From the NCBI GenBank assembly GCA_019671005.1, contig CM033745.1:5317146-5381145 (forward strand): 64,000 nucleotides of DNA, given 5' to 3'. Numbering within the stretch: the first letter of the stretch is position 1; every line of letters begins with the position of its first letter. The position numbers and the translations under genes are program-made. The notes beneath the pieces are model-generated. The model was not told where the DNA came from. It worked only from the letters and a program-made list of their open reading frames with translations, and did not search any database. This document shows positions 1-11,719 of this stretch, piece by piece. This DNA comes from Hibiscus mutabilis (lineage: Eukaryota > Streptophyta > Magnoliopsida > Malvales > Malvaceae).

Positions 1-2291
1 TTTAAGTGTAGTAAATATTGTCATAACAGAATATTAATCTAACATAGATGATATTCTAGATTAAAACATGCATATACATATTATTCTAAATAATAGATAA
101 AAACAAATATCATATGTCAAAATAATAAGGCAGGAATAAATATATATATACGAACAAATATTTCAAAAAGACATGTATACTGATACTAAAACATATTTCA
201 ACATATACGGGTCAACATGTCGTAAAAAAGGGTAAATATACTAACATGTAGCCCTAAAAAATAAGAAAGCTCACACATATTAAATACAGAATACGCTATG
301 TACGAATCAATTAAAACATAATATGCTTGATATGAATAACCAGATAAAAAACGAATATCATACTTGACACATATATATACATATAAACATAAAATGAGTC
401 ATATACAGGAGACATAAAATGAAATAATATCCACATATACGATTATAATTCAACAATAATATTTACAAAGAAAATAGGATCAAAATGAAAGGAAAATGAA
501 AATCAGTGGCAGAAATTAAAGAGCAATAACATGTAATTTAGGGACGAAATCGAAAAACAAATAAAACCTACAAAGACCAGAGTTGTAATTATACCAAGGG
601 GCAGACTCAAAATGAAAATTTCAAAAACGCGGGGTGATTAAGGGCATAATTTTACCATTCAGAAGCTGATCAGTAATTTAGTGACTAAATTGTGACCTTT
701 TGGAAACTCAGGGGGACTGGGACTGTGATTATACCATGCGGCAAGACAAAAATGAAAATATTGAAAACGCGGTGGGATTAAGTGTGTAATTTACCCATTT
801 AGTAAAATAATAACACCTATATAACGGCTATTTTCAGTCGAAACCAAATTTTCCCCATTTTTCATTTCATTCTTCGATTTTCAAATATCCCACGCTCATC
901 TTTTTCTTCTCAAGTGTTCTTGAGAAGCCCGAAATCCGGCGGCCGCCGCCGTATTCTCCGCCCACGGCCGCCGCTAATCAAGCGCCGGTGGACTCCCGAA
1001 ATACACCAAAACCTTCCTCTTGTCATCCTCAACATGAATCCATGGTTGGATTCAGAGGATCCCCTTTATTTACCCTAGATCTAAGAAATACGAACCCAAA
1101 AATATATTTTCTTTAGGTCAAAACGAGACCACAAGGGGTCTTCCTCCCTTTGTTCACTGGATCTGGCTTGTAGAAGCCGAAAGGCTTGTCACAGAGAGGA
1201 AGGGAAGACCCACGGACAAAGCCTGTAAGACTTCTTTACTTGTTTTCTTTTTATTTTCTTTTTGTACTTCAGATATGCATGCAAGGGAAACAGTAAGAAA
1301 AAAAAAAGCAAAAATTACCACCGGATCGCTTTTCTCGATTTCTTGATCGTTACAAGTTTGGTTTTTACAAAACTTTCTATTTTTTGTGTTACTACTCTCT
1401 CTTTTTTTGCCTGTTCTCTCTAAAAACCCCCATTACAACAAAATTTCATTTCATATATACCACTATCTCTCGTATTTTGGTTGCAACTTGTATCTTCTTT
1501 TCCGGATCGACATTTGCTTGTTATCTTTGGCATAATCAACGCGGGATCGAATATCGGGCGCGGTGGCGGTGTGGTCATTTTGCGAGGCGGATGCATTTTC
1601 GGCCGTTAGATCGGATCGATCTAACGGTCGAGATGGCTTGAAGAACGATCGGCTGGATGAAGCCTCGATCCGATGAAACGGCTTCAGATTTCGCCACGTG
1701 GAGCACCGCAATCGAGGAGTCGAACGCGTGGATCTTACGCGCGTGGGATAATAAAGCGTCCGCGCGTGGACCACACGCGCGCGTGGCACTCGAACGGTCC
1801 ATACGCGTGTAGTACGCGCGCGCTGGCGATATTTTTAACCTTCATTGCATCGTGGCCATTGGATCGATCTTGATCCAACGGCCCATAGTTACCCTGCGCA
1901 TTGTAATTAGATAGGATTGAGTTGGGCCAAACGGGCTTTGTAATTGGATTTTTGTAATTGGACTCGGACTTTTTACTTGGGCTTAATATATATATTTAAT
2001 TTTACATTTAGTCAGCCCACTAATAATAATAATAATTATAATAAAAAATGTACATGTACATACGAAAATATATATTTCATATTATACGGTCATTAATTAA
2101 TAATATTCTAGTATCCATATGTATAATTAACATGACATCTACATACGCTTATACCCTAGATACATACGTGACATACATACGACCTAATACGTATTACGTA
2201 GCTTATACATGCACACACCTTATATTAGTAACATTCATATAATAAATATACATGCAATAGTAATACATTTAAGTAAAAATGAGTGATTACA
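1..2291 (-). repeat. 3' LTR of the Tat/Ogre-like element (partial)
   Basis: This stretch matches 14985-17281 almost end to end, with scattered single-base changes and 1-2 bp indels. Its outer part is cut by the window edge. Its inner end, read on the minus strand, starts TGTAATCACTC directly after a purine-rich tract. On the plus strand, 1602-1882 holds two palindromic CCGTTRGATC-type motifs, and 1685-1835 holds a CACGTG box and a run of CGCG boxes. Short open frames here (for example around 1384-1873) recur with changes in the other LTR and are not taken as genes. Confidence 0.93.
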
Positions 2292-2306
2292 TTTGCCCTC
2301 TTTGCT
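2292..2306 (-). other. Polypurine tract of the gypsy element
   Basis: On the minus strand the sequence just before the 3' LTR is GCAAAGAGGGCAAA, a purine-rich run that abuts the TGTAATCACTC LTR start. This is the usual place and composition of the plus-strand primer in LTR retrotransposons. Confidence 0.7.
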
Positions 2307-2376
2307 TGTTCTCATGAAATGGGAAACAATGCAAAGATTCATAAGCACTCATTTTATCGGACTTCCTGTTTGTAGC

Positions 2377-2835
2377 CTCGGAAAAACGAATTCTTTTGGA
2401 CATTTCCGCTCTTCCTTGGCGAATCTTGTGCTCGTAAGTTCTTCCAATATAGAACTTCGTCACCTTCCGATCTTGGAGCTACGTGCTCTTTCGACATTGA
2501 ACCCTTCGCTCGATTTTTATCGACTTCTCTGCTTTTGTAGCTTTGGAAAACGAATTCTTTTGGACATTTCCGCTCTTCCTTGGCGAATCTTCAGGCTCGT
2601 AAGCTCTTCCTATATAGAACTTCGTCACCTTCCGATCCTGAGCTACGGGCTCTTTCGACATTGAACCCTTCGCTCGATTTTTAGCTTTGGAAAACGAATT
2701 CTTTTGGACATTTCCGCTCTTCCTTGGCGAATCTTCAGGCTCGTAAGCTCTTCCTATATAGAACTTCGTCACCTTCCGATCTTGGAGCTATAGGCTCTTT
2801 CGACATTGAACCCTTCGCTCTAAGACAATGAAGCT
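2377..2835. repeat. Three tandem repeats of about 145-165 bp in the element's 3' untranslated region
   Basis: The GAATTC-TTTTGGACATTTCCGC block recurs at 2388, 2552 and 2696, giving periods of 164 and 144 bp. Each copy continues through a TCTTCC(A/T)ATATAGAACTTCG block and a CTCTTTCGACATTGAACCC block. The second copy carries about 20 extra bases. The array lies between integrase and the 3' LTR. Open frames through it are a by-product of the repeat, not genes. Confidence 0.85.
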
Positions 2836-3270
2836 CTAGTCTTTCCTATATAAGACTCTTTGCTTTTGACACAACAGTTTTCTATATAACCCTGTGTCAT
2901 AGGTGAATTGCTTTGACCGGAGTTCTTCCTATATAGAATCTGCGAGTCTTCACCTTGGAGCCATCAGTTCTCTCTGTATATAGAATTTTTTGGCGTCTGG
3001 AATCTCGAGAGCCATAGGTTCTTTTTCGACACGTAACCCTTCGCCCTAAGACGATGGAGCTCAGAGTCTTTCCTATATAAGACTCTTTGCATTTGACATA
3101 GCAGGATCTCCTATATAATCTTGCGTGTCATGGGTGAATTTTCTTTGACCGGGAGTTCTTCCTATATAGAACTGCGAGTCTTCACCCTAGAGCTGTTAGT
3201 CCTTCCTATATAGAACTTTCAGCTTCAAAGCCTCGGAGAGAGAGTTTCTTCCTATATAGAACCTTTCTCC
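2836..3270. repeat. Second, diverged tandem array with repeated CCTATATA(G/A)A motifs
   Basis: Two diverged units of about 200-210 bp start near 2820 and 3040. Both hold a CTTTCCTATATAAGACTCTTTGC block, a CTATATAA block, a GTGTCAT-GGTGAATT block and a TTGACCGG-AGTTCTTCCTATATAGAA block. The TATATA core with its pyrimidine-rich lead occurs about a dozen times from 2439 to 3260. From 3271 to 4258 the element's 3' region continues with no repeat, domain or gene that I recognise. Confidence 0.75.
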
Positions 3271-4258
3271 AGAGCTTGAAAACATGTGCCTTTATGTAAA
3301 AACATTGTCTCCTCATTTGGGACTCACATCATGATGACCCTTGATGTCTCTTTGGATCTGCAAATACCTGAGATGAAAACAAAATGCTATGACAAATGAA
3401 TGAATTGACATGCTCCTAATCCTAGTGATGTTTGACTATTCATGATGCATGAGCTTTAATATCATGGTGGGTTTGTTTTGGTCCTTTTTGCCGTTTGCTT
3501 TCTCCTTTGTTACGGGCATCGATACCCTTCTTCACTGCCAAGTTCAACCGTCTCGATCTTTCTCTTTTTCAATTCTGACTTGGAATTTTAAAGCGCCCTT
3601 TCGGGTTTTCACTTTAGAGAGTTTTTTTTTTAAAAAAAGGTGCCCTTCTGGTTTTCCCCCAAGAGATTTCTTTTGTTATCTCGTATGCTTTTCTTGAATA
3701 GATAGGACATGTGCCATCGGTTATCCTATCAGGTTGTTTGAAGCTTCCCGCCTTCCCGATCGACAGCCATTTAGGGAACTTAAAGGACGGAGTTAACCGT
3801 TTTCTTTGATTACCTACAATTTTCAAGGTTAAATCATAGTAATGCTTCGAAATCTCTTGTTTCATTATAAGCCTATGTTATCCTATCTGACTGAAATTGA
3901 CAAGGAGGCTAGGAATGGATGCTCAAAACATGGTTTTATTAGGATTAAGGGCTTTGAGATATCTTAGAAAGAAAGGTATGACACGTATAAGTTAAATACA
4001 AGATCTCTCATTATCTTCGATATGAATGACACATGATCCTCGCCAACTGGTGTAGAATTTTTGCCTGAAGCTTCCTCTTCATGATGCTCATGGGGATACT
4101 CTTCTCTTGAGATATTTAACTTACCCGAGCCGCCCTTTGCGGGTTTTCAACTCGAGTCCTTCCTTTGCTACAAGACGCCCGGTTTGAGTTTTCATCCCGA
4201 GCTCTCCATTTTTTTAGAGATAGTATTTCTTGACGGCATCAGAAATTTACGGGATTTT

Positions 4259-5527
4259 TCAGCTCGTCCCCGTCCATTTCTCATTTAGGATTAGGGCTCC
4301 TCCTGAGAAGGCCTTCTTTACGACGTATGGTCCTTCCCAATTGGGCATCCATTTTCCTCGAGAATCTTTCTGGATTGGGAGGATTCTCTTGAGTACCAGA
4401 TCCCCTTCTTTGAATTCTCTTGGGCGCACCTTTTTGTTGTAAGCCTGAACCATCCGCTTTTGGTACATCTGACCATGACAAATGGCTTTTAGTCTTTTTT
4501 CGTCAATGAGATTTAGCTGGTCGATTCTGGCCTGCACCCATTCAGCTTCTTCCAGTTTTACTTCGTTTAAGACTCGGAGGGACGGAATCTCTACCTCAAT
4601 TGGGAGTATTGCTTCGGTACCATACACCAAGGAGTAGGGTGTTGCCCCCGTTGATGTGCGAATGGACGTCCTATAGGCGAAAAGGGCGAAAGGTAACTTC
4701 TCATGCCAATCCTTGTAGGTATCCGTAGTTTTCGCTATGATCTTCTTTATATTTTTGTTTGCCGCTTCCACTGCTCCATTCATTTTAGGACGATAGACTG
4801 TGGAATTATGGTGTGTTATTTTGAATTGAGTGCACACGTCCTTTATCATTTTGTTGTTCAGATTGGAAGCATTATCGGTGATGATCCTCTCTGGCAATCC
4901 GTATCGACAAATAATTTACTTCCTTAAGAACTTACAAACTGTAGTCCTGGTGATATTGGCATAAGACGCTGCCTCTACCCACTTAGTGAAGTAGTCTATG
5001 GCGACCAAAATGAAACGGTGCCCATTGGAGGCCTTCGGATGGATCTGCCCGATAACGTCCATGCCCCATGCTGCGAAAGGCCACGGAGAATTCATGGTGT
5101 GTAGAGGCGATGGGGGTGCATGAATTTTGTCAGCATAAATTTGGCATTTGTGGCATTTCTGGCGTAATCGATGCAATCTCCTCCATGGTCAACCGAAAAT
5201 AACCGTATCTCATAATTTTTCGGCTATAGACAACCCGTTGGCGTCGTTCCACGAGATCCCGTCATGTACTTCGGCTAAGATTTCCTTCGCCTCCGGGCAT
5301 CCACACATCTCAAAGAATGTTTGATCATGACTTTTCCTATACAGATCTCTCCCATCTAGGACATATTTCGTTGCCATTTTTACGAGCGTTTTTACATCAT
5401 TGTCGTTTGCCCTTCGGATACTTTCGAGCTTGACATATTGCGGGATATCATAGTACCATGGATTTCCGTCAATCTCTTCATGTATATTACAACAATGAGC
5501 AGGCTTTTCAAATGTCTCGCATCTCAA
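4259..5527 (-). pseudogene. Integrase region of the gypsy polyprotein (frameshifted)
   Basis: Integrase inserts element cDNA into the host chromosome. Three consecutive minus-strand frames form it. 5527-5210 is the stretch ahead of the zinc-binding domain. 5176-4916 holds a CHKCQ zinc-finger end, then WGMDVIG with the first catalytic aspartate and the IDYFTKWVEA segment. 4897-4259 holds ITDNAS with the second aspartate, then NGAVEAANK with the catalytic glutamate, the FALFAYRTS and TPYSLVYG blocks, and a C-terminal WEGPYVV segment. All D, D, E residues are visible but the reading frame changes at least twice, so as sequenced it is not translatable as one protein. Confidence 0.88.
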
Positions 5528-5838
5528 TGGGTCTCATTTCCGCCCAGTGTGTTTGTTTTAAACATGGATGCCAAGGTTGCCAACGATCCGCCATCCGATT
5601 TTCTTCTCGGGGTAGGTAATTGAAGCTGACCTTTTCGAACTCTTTGACGAGCTCTTGGATTAATTTGTGATATTTGACCAACTTTGGGTCTCTGGTTTCC
5701 CACTCCCGCGAATTGGTAAATGACTAGGGACGAATCTCCGAACACTCGAAGTTCCTTAACCTTTCTCCCGATGGCTGAGTTTAATCCCATGATGCAAGCT
5801 TCGTATTCAGCTATATTGTTTGTGCAGAAGAATTCCAA
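5524..5838 (-). pseudogene. Second, archaeal-type RNase H domain (aRNH)
   Basis: The minus-strand frame reads TNNIAEYEACIMGL, then LRVFGDSSLVIYQ, and in a shifted frame a closing MADALATLASMFKTN-like segment. The conserved E of AEYEA and D of GDSSL are metal-binding positions of this fold. It lies between the regular RNase H and integrase. Dual RNase H domains are characteristic of the Tat lineage. The domain is frameshifted after about 45 residues. Confidence 0.82.
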
Positions 5839-5942
5839 TCTGCTGGTGAAAGGATAATATACGTCCTCGGTGAGATTAACACCGCCCTATCCCATGTCCG
5901 GCGTTGGAGGCTCCGTCGAAGCAGTAAAGTTTCCATGACACA

Positions 5943-6643
5943 TCATCTCAAAATCTCTTCTTCGATTGTAATGCACATCAAGTCTTCGCCTGGGAAACTA
6001 AAGTTCAATGCCTCATAGTCATCCGGCACGACTTGCCAGAAATCTGCTACGGCACTCCCTTTTACGGCTTTTTGATTGACATATACGATGTCGAATTCGG
6101 ATAAGAGCATCCGCCATCGAGCCATCCTTCCCGTTAGTCTTTGGCGCTTCCATTAGGAACTTTAATGGGTCTATCTTGGATATCAACCAGGTAGTATGGT
6201 ACAACAGTCTTGCCGAGTCGCTTGGTAGCCCAAACTAGAGCGCAACACGCTTTTACGCCTTTGACCGGCGGGTACCGTGTTTCGCAATCGTTGAATTTCC
6301 TGCTTAGGTAATAGATGGCATGCTCCTTCTTTCTTGACTCATCGTGTTGCCCTAGTACGCATCCCATTGAATTCTCGAAGACTGTTAGGTAGAGAATTAG
6401 TGGTCGACCGGGTACCGGTGCGACTAAAATTGGAGCATTTGTCAGGTACTTTTTGATCTTTTCTAGGGCCTTTTGACATTCTTCATCCCACACGCCAGAA
6501 TTATTCTTTCTAAGAAGTCTGAAGACCGGGTCGCATTGATTGGTTAATTGGGAAATAAAACGAGAGATATAATTCAGCCTCCCTAGGAAACCGCGAACTT
6601 CCTTTTGCGTACGGGGTGGTGAAAGGTCCTGGATGGCTTTCAC
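5943..6643 (-). pseudogene. RT connection and RNase H domain of the gypsy polyprotein
   Basis: The frame at 6643-6134 starts with PPRTQKEVRGFLGRLNYISRFI, the usual RT connection segment. It continues to APVPGRPLILYLTVFENSMGCVLGQ and AIYYLSRKFNDCETRYPPV, the LTR-element RNase H core. A shifted frame at 6125-5943 supplies ARWRMLLSEFDIVYV and KAVKGSAVADF, the end of the domain. The enzyme removes the RNA strand from the RNA-DNA hybrid during reverse transcription. At least one frameshift near 6130 breaks it. Confidence 0.88.
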
Positions 6644-6659
6644 TTTATCGGGATCAATC

Positions 6660-7358
6660 TCAATCCCTCTTCTGGCTTACTACGAACCCTAGGAGTTTTC
6701 CGAAGTAACGGCGAAGGTACACTTGGCAGGATTGAGCCTTAGTTGGTACTTCCGTAGTCTTTGGAATAGTTTCTTTAAGTTCAGAGGTGCTCTTCCTCCG
6801 CTCGAGAGATTTGGCAATCATATCATCGACGTATACTTCTATTTCTTTGTGCATCATGTCATGGAAAAGAGTCACCATTGCTCTTTGGTACGTTGCCCCT
6901 GCATTCTTTAGCCCAAATGGCATTACTTGGTAACAAAAAGTGCCCCACATGGTTATGAATGTGGTCTTCTCCATGTCGTTAGGATCCATCTTTATCTGGT
7001 TGTATCCTGAGAAGCCATCCATAAAGGAAAACCATGAATGTCCTGCGGTGTTGTCAACCAGCGTGTCAATATGTGGCAGAGGGAAGTTGTCTTTTGGGCT
7101 AGCTCGATTCAGATCCCTATAATCTACACACATACGAACTTTCCGTCTTTCTTTGGTACGGTACAATGTTTGCAACCCACTCGGGGTATTTGGCTACTTC
7201 CAAGAATCCAAAGATCAAATTGCTTTTTCACTTCTTCTCGGATCTTTAACAGCATATCTGGCCTCATTCTCCGAAGTTTTTGCTGTACTGGTTTGCACTC
7301 CGACTTTGTTGGCAATTTGTGCACCACTATGTCGGTATTTAATCCTGGCATATCTTGA
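6660..7358 (-). pseudogene. Reverse transcriptase domain of the gypsy polyprotein
   Basis: The main frame (7175-6660) contains RMCVDYRDLNRASPKDNFPLP, FMDGFSGYNQIKM, CYQVMPFGLKNAGATYQR and the catalytic YVDDMIAKS motif. A shifted frame just upstream (7351-7124) supplies the N-terminal VQQKLRRMRPDMLLKIREEV and VPKKDGK segments. The first aspartate (FMDGFSG) and the YVDD pair are all present, but the frame is lost after about 60 residues past YVDD. Confidence 0.92.
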
Positions 7359-8750
7359 TAAGTCCAGGCGAAGACATCCTTGAATTCTTGAAGCAGGGCT
7401 ATCGGTTCATGCTTGTTTTTGAGGAAATCGTCGTTCCTATTTTTATTTCTTTTCTCGTTTCTTCATCCCTAAGTTGACAATTTCTTTTTCTTCTTGGTGG
7501 GGCATAATCGCCTTTCTTCGTCGTCCACCATTCTCTTTAATTCTTCCGGGACCTCAATTTCTATTTCATCATATCCTCCCTCTGTTTCCTCCGAGACCTC
7601 GTGGCTTTCAAACTTACTCCAGATTGGATCCAAGATCATTCATATCGTCGATCATGAGCGACCTGCATTAAATGAGAATGAATTGTATTGGGAAAGAGAC
7701 GGCTTTACATGAAGGGAATGAATATGAAGAATGTATGAATGGAATAAATGAGACTTTGGCCTTTTTTTTAAGAAAGTGGGGATATTTCATTTCAATCAAA
7801 AAGTTAACATAGGTGCCCCATACAAAGAGATCCCCATTGTCTATGGGCAAAAACAAAAGGTTGATTCGAGCATTACTCGATCTATTCCTAAAAACTACAG
7901 GTAAATCAATGCAACTCCAGTTATTGAGTGTCTCCCCAGGGATGGCAAGGGCGGATGTTGGTCAACATTTTGCTACCTCGGTCCTCTTCACTATCATGTT
8001 GATGCACATCCCTTCAAATGCTTTACTGATCATTTCCTCCCGGCCAAGTTCATCATTTTTCTTCATTGTCTCTCCAATATCTTGACCTGGCGGTAGAATC
8101 CTCCGAGATGAAAGTGGCTTTTAAACTAGGAAAGGACATCGACCTCCACGGAATGTCTTCTCCTTTAGATCTAGCTTTCCTTTGTTCCTCTTTTCTCTTA
8201 TATTCTTCTTTCTTCATTTGACACTTGGTTGGTAACCCAGCCCAAACGATCCTTCTTGGTAATGATATTCTTGGGTCTCGTGTTTCCTTGTAATTTCTTC
8301 CCCAACCCTTTTCCTAATTTGGCTCCTCGGCCCGAGTTTTACGTGATGGTCATCTTGGTACAATTAGATAACCTAGGGTAGGGATCCGGTTTCCCTCTCA
8401 AACGAATGTGGCATTTACTAGTTCTAATGCTCGGAACGAGCATTCTGCAGCCTCTTCATCATTTTTGAATGTAGGGGTGTCCGATGTCACGAAGCAACAA
8501 ATTCATGCTCTGCCTCTCTGTGACCAATTTGCCTCAACTACAAATTTTAATTTCGATGCAATGATGATGGGACAACTCTGCGGAGTGGATCCACGGTCTT
8601 CCCAACAAGCAAACTGTAAGATGGTTTTATGTCCATCACCACAAAATCGATCACATATTCGGTTGGTCCGATCAATAGGGTATCTCAATTTTCCCCATTG
8701 TTCCTTTTTGCGTACCATCAAGGCCCCCTACCGAGTTGTAGCAAGGCTTT
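7359..8750 (-). other. Degraded protease-RT linker of the gypsy element
   Basis: This stretch lies between the protease motif and RT on the minus strand. No long frame or recognisable motif survives on either strand. It is taken to be decayed polyprotein sequence from its position alone. Confidence 0.4.
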
Positions 8751-8759
8751 AGGTGCGAA

Positions 8760-9000
8760 CTATCTATTGGTAATTTTTGCGGGGTTACCATAGGCAAGAC
8801 ATTCAATGCTGACCCGTTGTCGATTAGTACGCTGTAATACATACCCTTTGCGGTGGGTAGTGATGTTAAGGGCTTTAGTGGACCCCTTCCTCCTTCCGGG
8901 ATCTCATCATCACCAACGTGATATGATTATAGGCGATAATATGCCCCACTATCATGTCCGTGTTTGTTACGAAATGTCCTGGGGCACAAAAGTTTGATTC
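8760..9000 (-). pseudogene. Aspartic protease region of the gypsy polyprotein
   Basis: On the minus strand, 8835-8775 translates to a VLIDNGSALNVLP segment. This is the retropepsin active site (D-N-G-S in place of the more common D-T/S-G) seen in plant Tat-type elements. The surrounding frame is short and broken, so the limits are approximate. Confidence 0.7.
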
Positions 9001-9799
9001 AAAGACTTTTAATAGTGTTTCCCGATGCTTCTCTCAACTCAAGAGTAATTCCAAAGACTGTGATCCTCGGCCGGTTATTTCCGTAGTTGTTCCACTACGC
9101 TGTACTCGCTATGTCTCAAGAACTTTAGAAATTCTTTGGCCCGGGCCTCGATTCTGGTTCATTTATCTTTTGGGGAGGTTCTTCTCCAAATATCTGCGAG
9201 GCTAATCGCTATCCTCTTCCCCTATCTTTTTCACCGCTCTCAAAGCTTCGAGGAATAACATCGCCGCTTCGGTGAAATGGCCTGCCTCACCAACGCTTCA
9301 CATTATTTTGGCTTTGTTGGTCTTCCAAACATGAGCTCTTTTACCTGCTTCGTGTTTTGATTTTTCTCACATGGGTCACATTCGCGGCATAATTCCGTGG
9401 AATTTGTCGCATGTCTTTGAATGGGAATGGAGATGGTGCTGAAAATGACGATCTTCGGTTTATCTTGCTGGTTTCTCCTTGGGAGATACCCGCATTCCCT
9501 ACCCCGGGAGAGATGATGAAAGACCTATCCTTCCCATATCTAGTTTTGGGGGTATCCATCATGTGTGTACGTCTGATCCCTTCCCCATGGGTTCCTCGAA
9601 GAATTCAATTTGTTTTCCATCTATCAACTTCACACAATTTCTTGAACTCATCACATTCTTGGATATCATGCCCTTCATCGATGGAATTCGCAATACTTTC
9701 CACATTCTTTCGCCTTATTATCATGCCTTTATTGATCATACGAGCCATGCATAATCATTGAAATACCCACCGTAAAGGAGACTTGACTTCGACACGCCA

Positions 9800-11144
9800 T
9801 CCTTTATCATCCCGTAAAACCTTCTTCTATAGCATTTACCCCTTTGTTCCCATGATTAGGCAATGGGTTGTTGGCTACGCTAGGTTCTTCAAACTTCAAT
9901 ATCCCGGAATCAATTAAGTTACGCATGCTTTTTTTTTTTTGAAGGCAAGGCGCTTCTCGGTGGGGTGTCCAGGATACCGCCGTGATAGTCGCAATGTGCG
10001 CTTGGATTATACCAAGGCGGGAAGGTGGATTGACAGGATTAACGATGTATGGTCGGACCAAGTCTGCTTCATACAACCGGGAATAAAGTTCTGAGTATGA
10101 AACCGGTAGGGGTGAAAGTTCTCCTCTCTGTATCCTTTCGGTGACTCTTTCATCTCTTTGATTCAATTTTGCGTTTTTCCCACAGTGCTTGGGGCTGTGA
10201 GACTGTGAAGTTCTTCGAGGCGGTATAGGTACTGTGGTGTTTACTTCACTTCTCTTGTTGTACTTTCGAGACCCTTCCCCACCATCAATTCTCGCCGCTC
10301 TTGATTGCTAGTTCGAGAGACTCCCGATCTGATCAAGTCGGCGAAACACTGTGTTGTGTTATTGATGAGGCGATCGAAGAGTGCCCTTTCAAAGTATTGA
10401 CAAATAATGGCGTGATTTCATGCTCCGGGATAGGTGGCTGGATTTGGGCGCCACTTCTCTCCACCTTTGGGCATATTGTCGCAAGCTTTCATTGGACTTC
10501 GCCCCATATTTTCTAGCATAATTCTGCTAGGGATCATGTCATTACATGTTTGTATTGCTCGGAAAATGCTTTAGACAAATCTTTCCATGTCTTGACATTT
10601 GCTTTGCTTAACCGAGTATATACCAACGTAATGCTTTGCTCCAGTTAGACTATCCCGAAACAAATGGATCGGTAGCTTTTCATCTTTATGGTAAGCGCCA
10701 TTTTTCTGCAATACATCGTTATGTGTGCGAAAGGACATGTGGTTCCGTCATATTTATCAAACTCCGCGTTTTGAATTTTGGTGGCAAGACAAGATCAGAC
10801 ACTAGACTTAGATCACTAGCGTTGTTTCCTGATTCTTCATTTGATTGTAACGTTTTAAATTTTTCTTCCATGAGGCGAAATCTTTCTTCCCACTTTCTTT
10901 CTACCTCATTCCTGATCTTTTCGACCATGTTTAGGTCCGGCACTTCTTCTTCATATAGTACTTCGGTATCAAGGGGTTGAGTCTCAGGTGCCCCTACTTG
11001 AAAGCTGTAAGACATTCCTGTAGGGTCAATATACATCTTCCTAGCCTGGTTTGGTGCAGTTGGTTGAACCTTGAAGTGAGCCGGGGTACCTTCTGGCTCT
11101 GGAATATTTTCTCCTTCTACTCGTTTTACGAGACTTTTCGCCAA
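9800..11144 (-). pseudogene. Gag region of the gypsy element
   Basis: The frame 11144-10719 holds a proline-rich lead, a short coiled-coil (MVEKIRNEVERKWEERFRLMEEK) and the LVLPPKFKT segment that leads into the capsid domain. Around 10470-10380 the minus strand reads YAQRWREVAPKIQPPIPEHE, a typical capsid block. The frame 10166-9807 gives VSYSELYSRLYEADLV, a histidine-rich block and DSGILKFEE, the usual C-terminal part of these gags. The capsid is split over three or more frames. No CCHC knuckle was found. Confidence 0.8.
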
Positions 11145-11719
11145 AGAATGCCGTTATGTCGATACTATTGAAGTTTGTGATCTGTGCAATCTGATCACTA
11201 AGGCTTCTCCGGCCTCTTCAAGCCTTGACTCGAGCTCTCTCTCGCCTCTTTCTAGATTGATTATTCTTTCTTCCATGAGCTTTCTTTGTAGCCGGGTAAA
11301 GTATATGTGATGAATGATTACGGGTTAACACACACCGAATGCCACAATATTTATACTTTATTAATATGGTTGTAAAAATAAATGCATGTACAATGATGCA
11401 AATGTTATGATGCAAGAATGCATGCAGACAAGGTATCTTGTTCCGCTGGTAATCACCCTTTTGAATTACTTTTACGGGAATTAAAGGGTCTTGATTACAA
11501 CAAAATTGTGTTACAAAGTAAAGATCCCTAGTACAAAAGATCTAATTATAACACGAGTCCTATAGATAGACTCTAGCTCTATCCCCTAACTTTCCAATTG
11601 CCTTGAGCAGCTTGAGGAACCTAGGAGCTTCTTCCATTCCCGGGCTATAAAAGGTCGGAGTGTCTCAGCCTCGACGGCTAAATCATTTATGTGTCCGGTG
11701 ACTCATTGTATGTCCACCA

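Noticed and set aside
1384..1873. Short open frames on both strands in the left LTR
   Set aside because: They lie wholly in LTR sequence, recur with indels in the other LTR and show no domain.
2293..2772. Open frames through the tandem repeat, both strands
   Set aside because: Their repetitive translation simply follows the DNA repeat.
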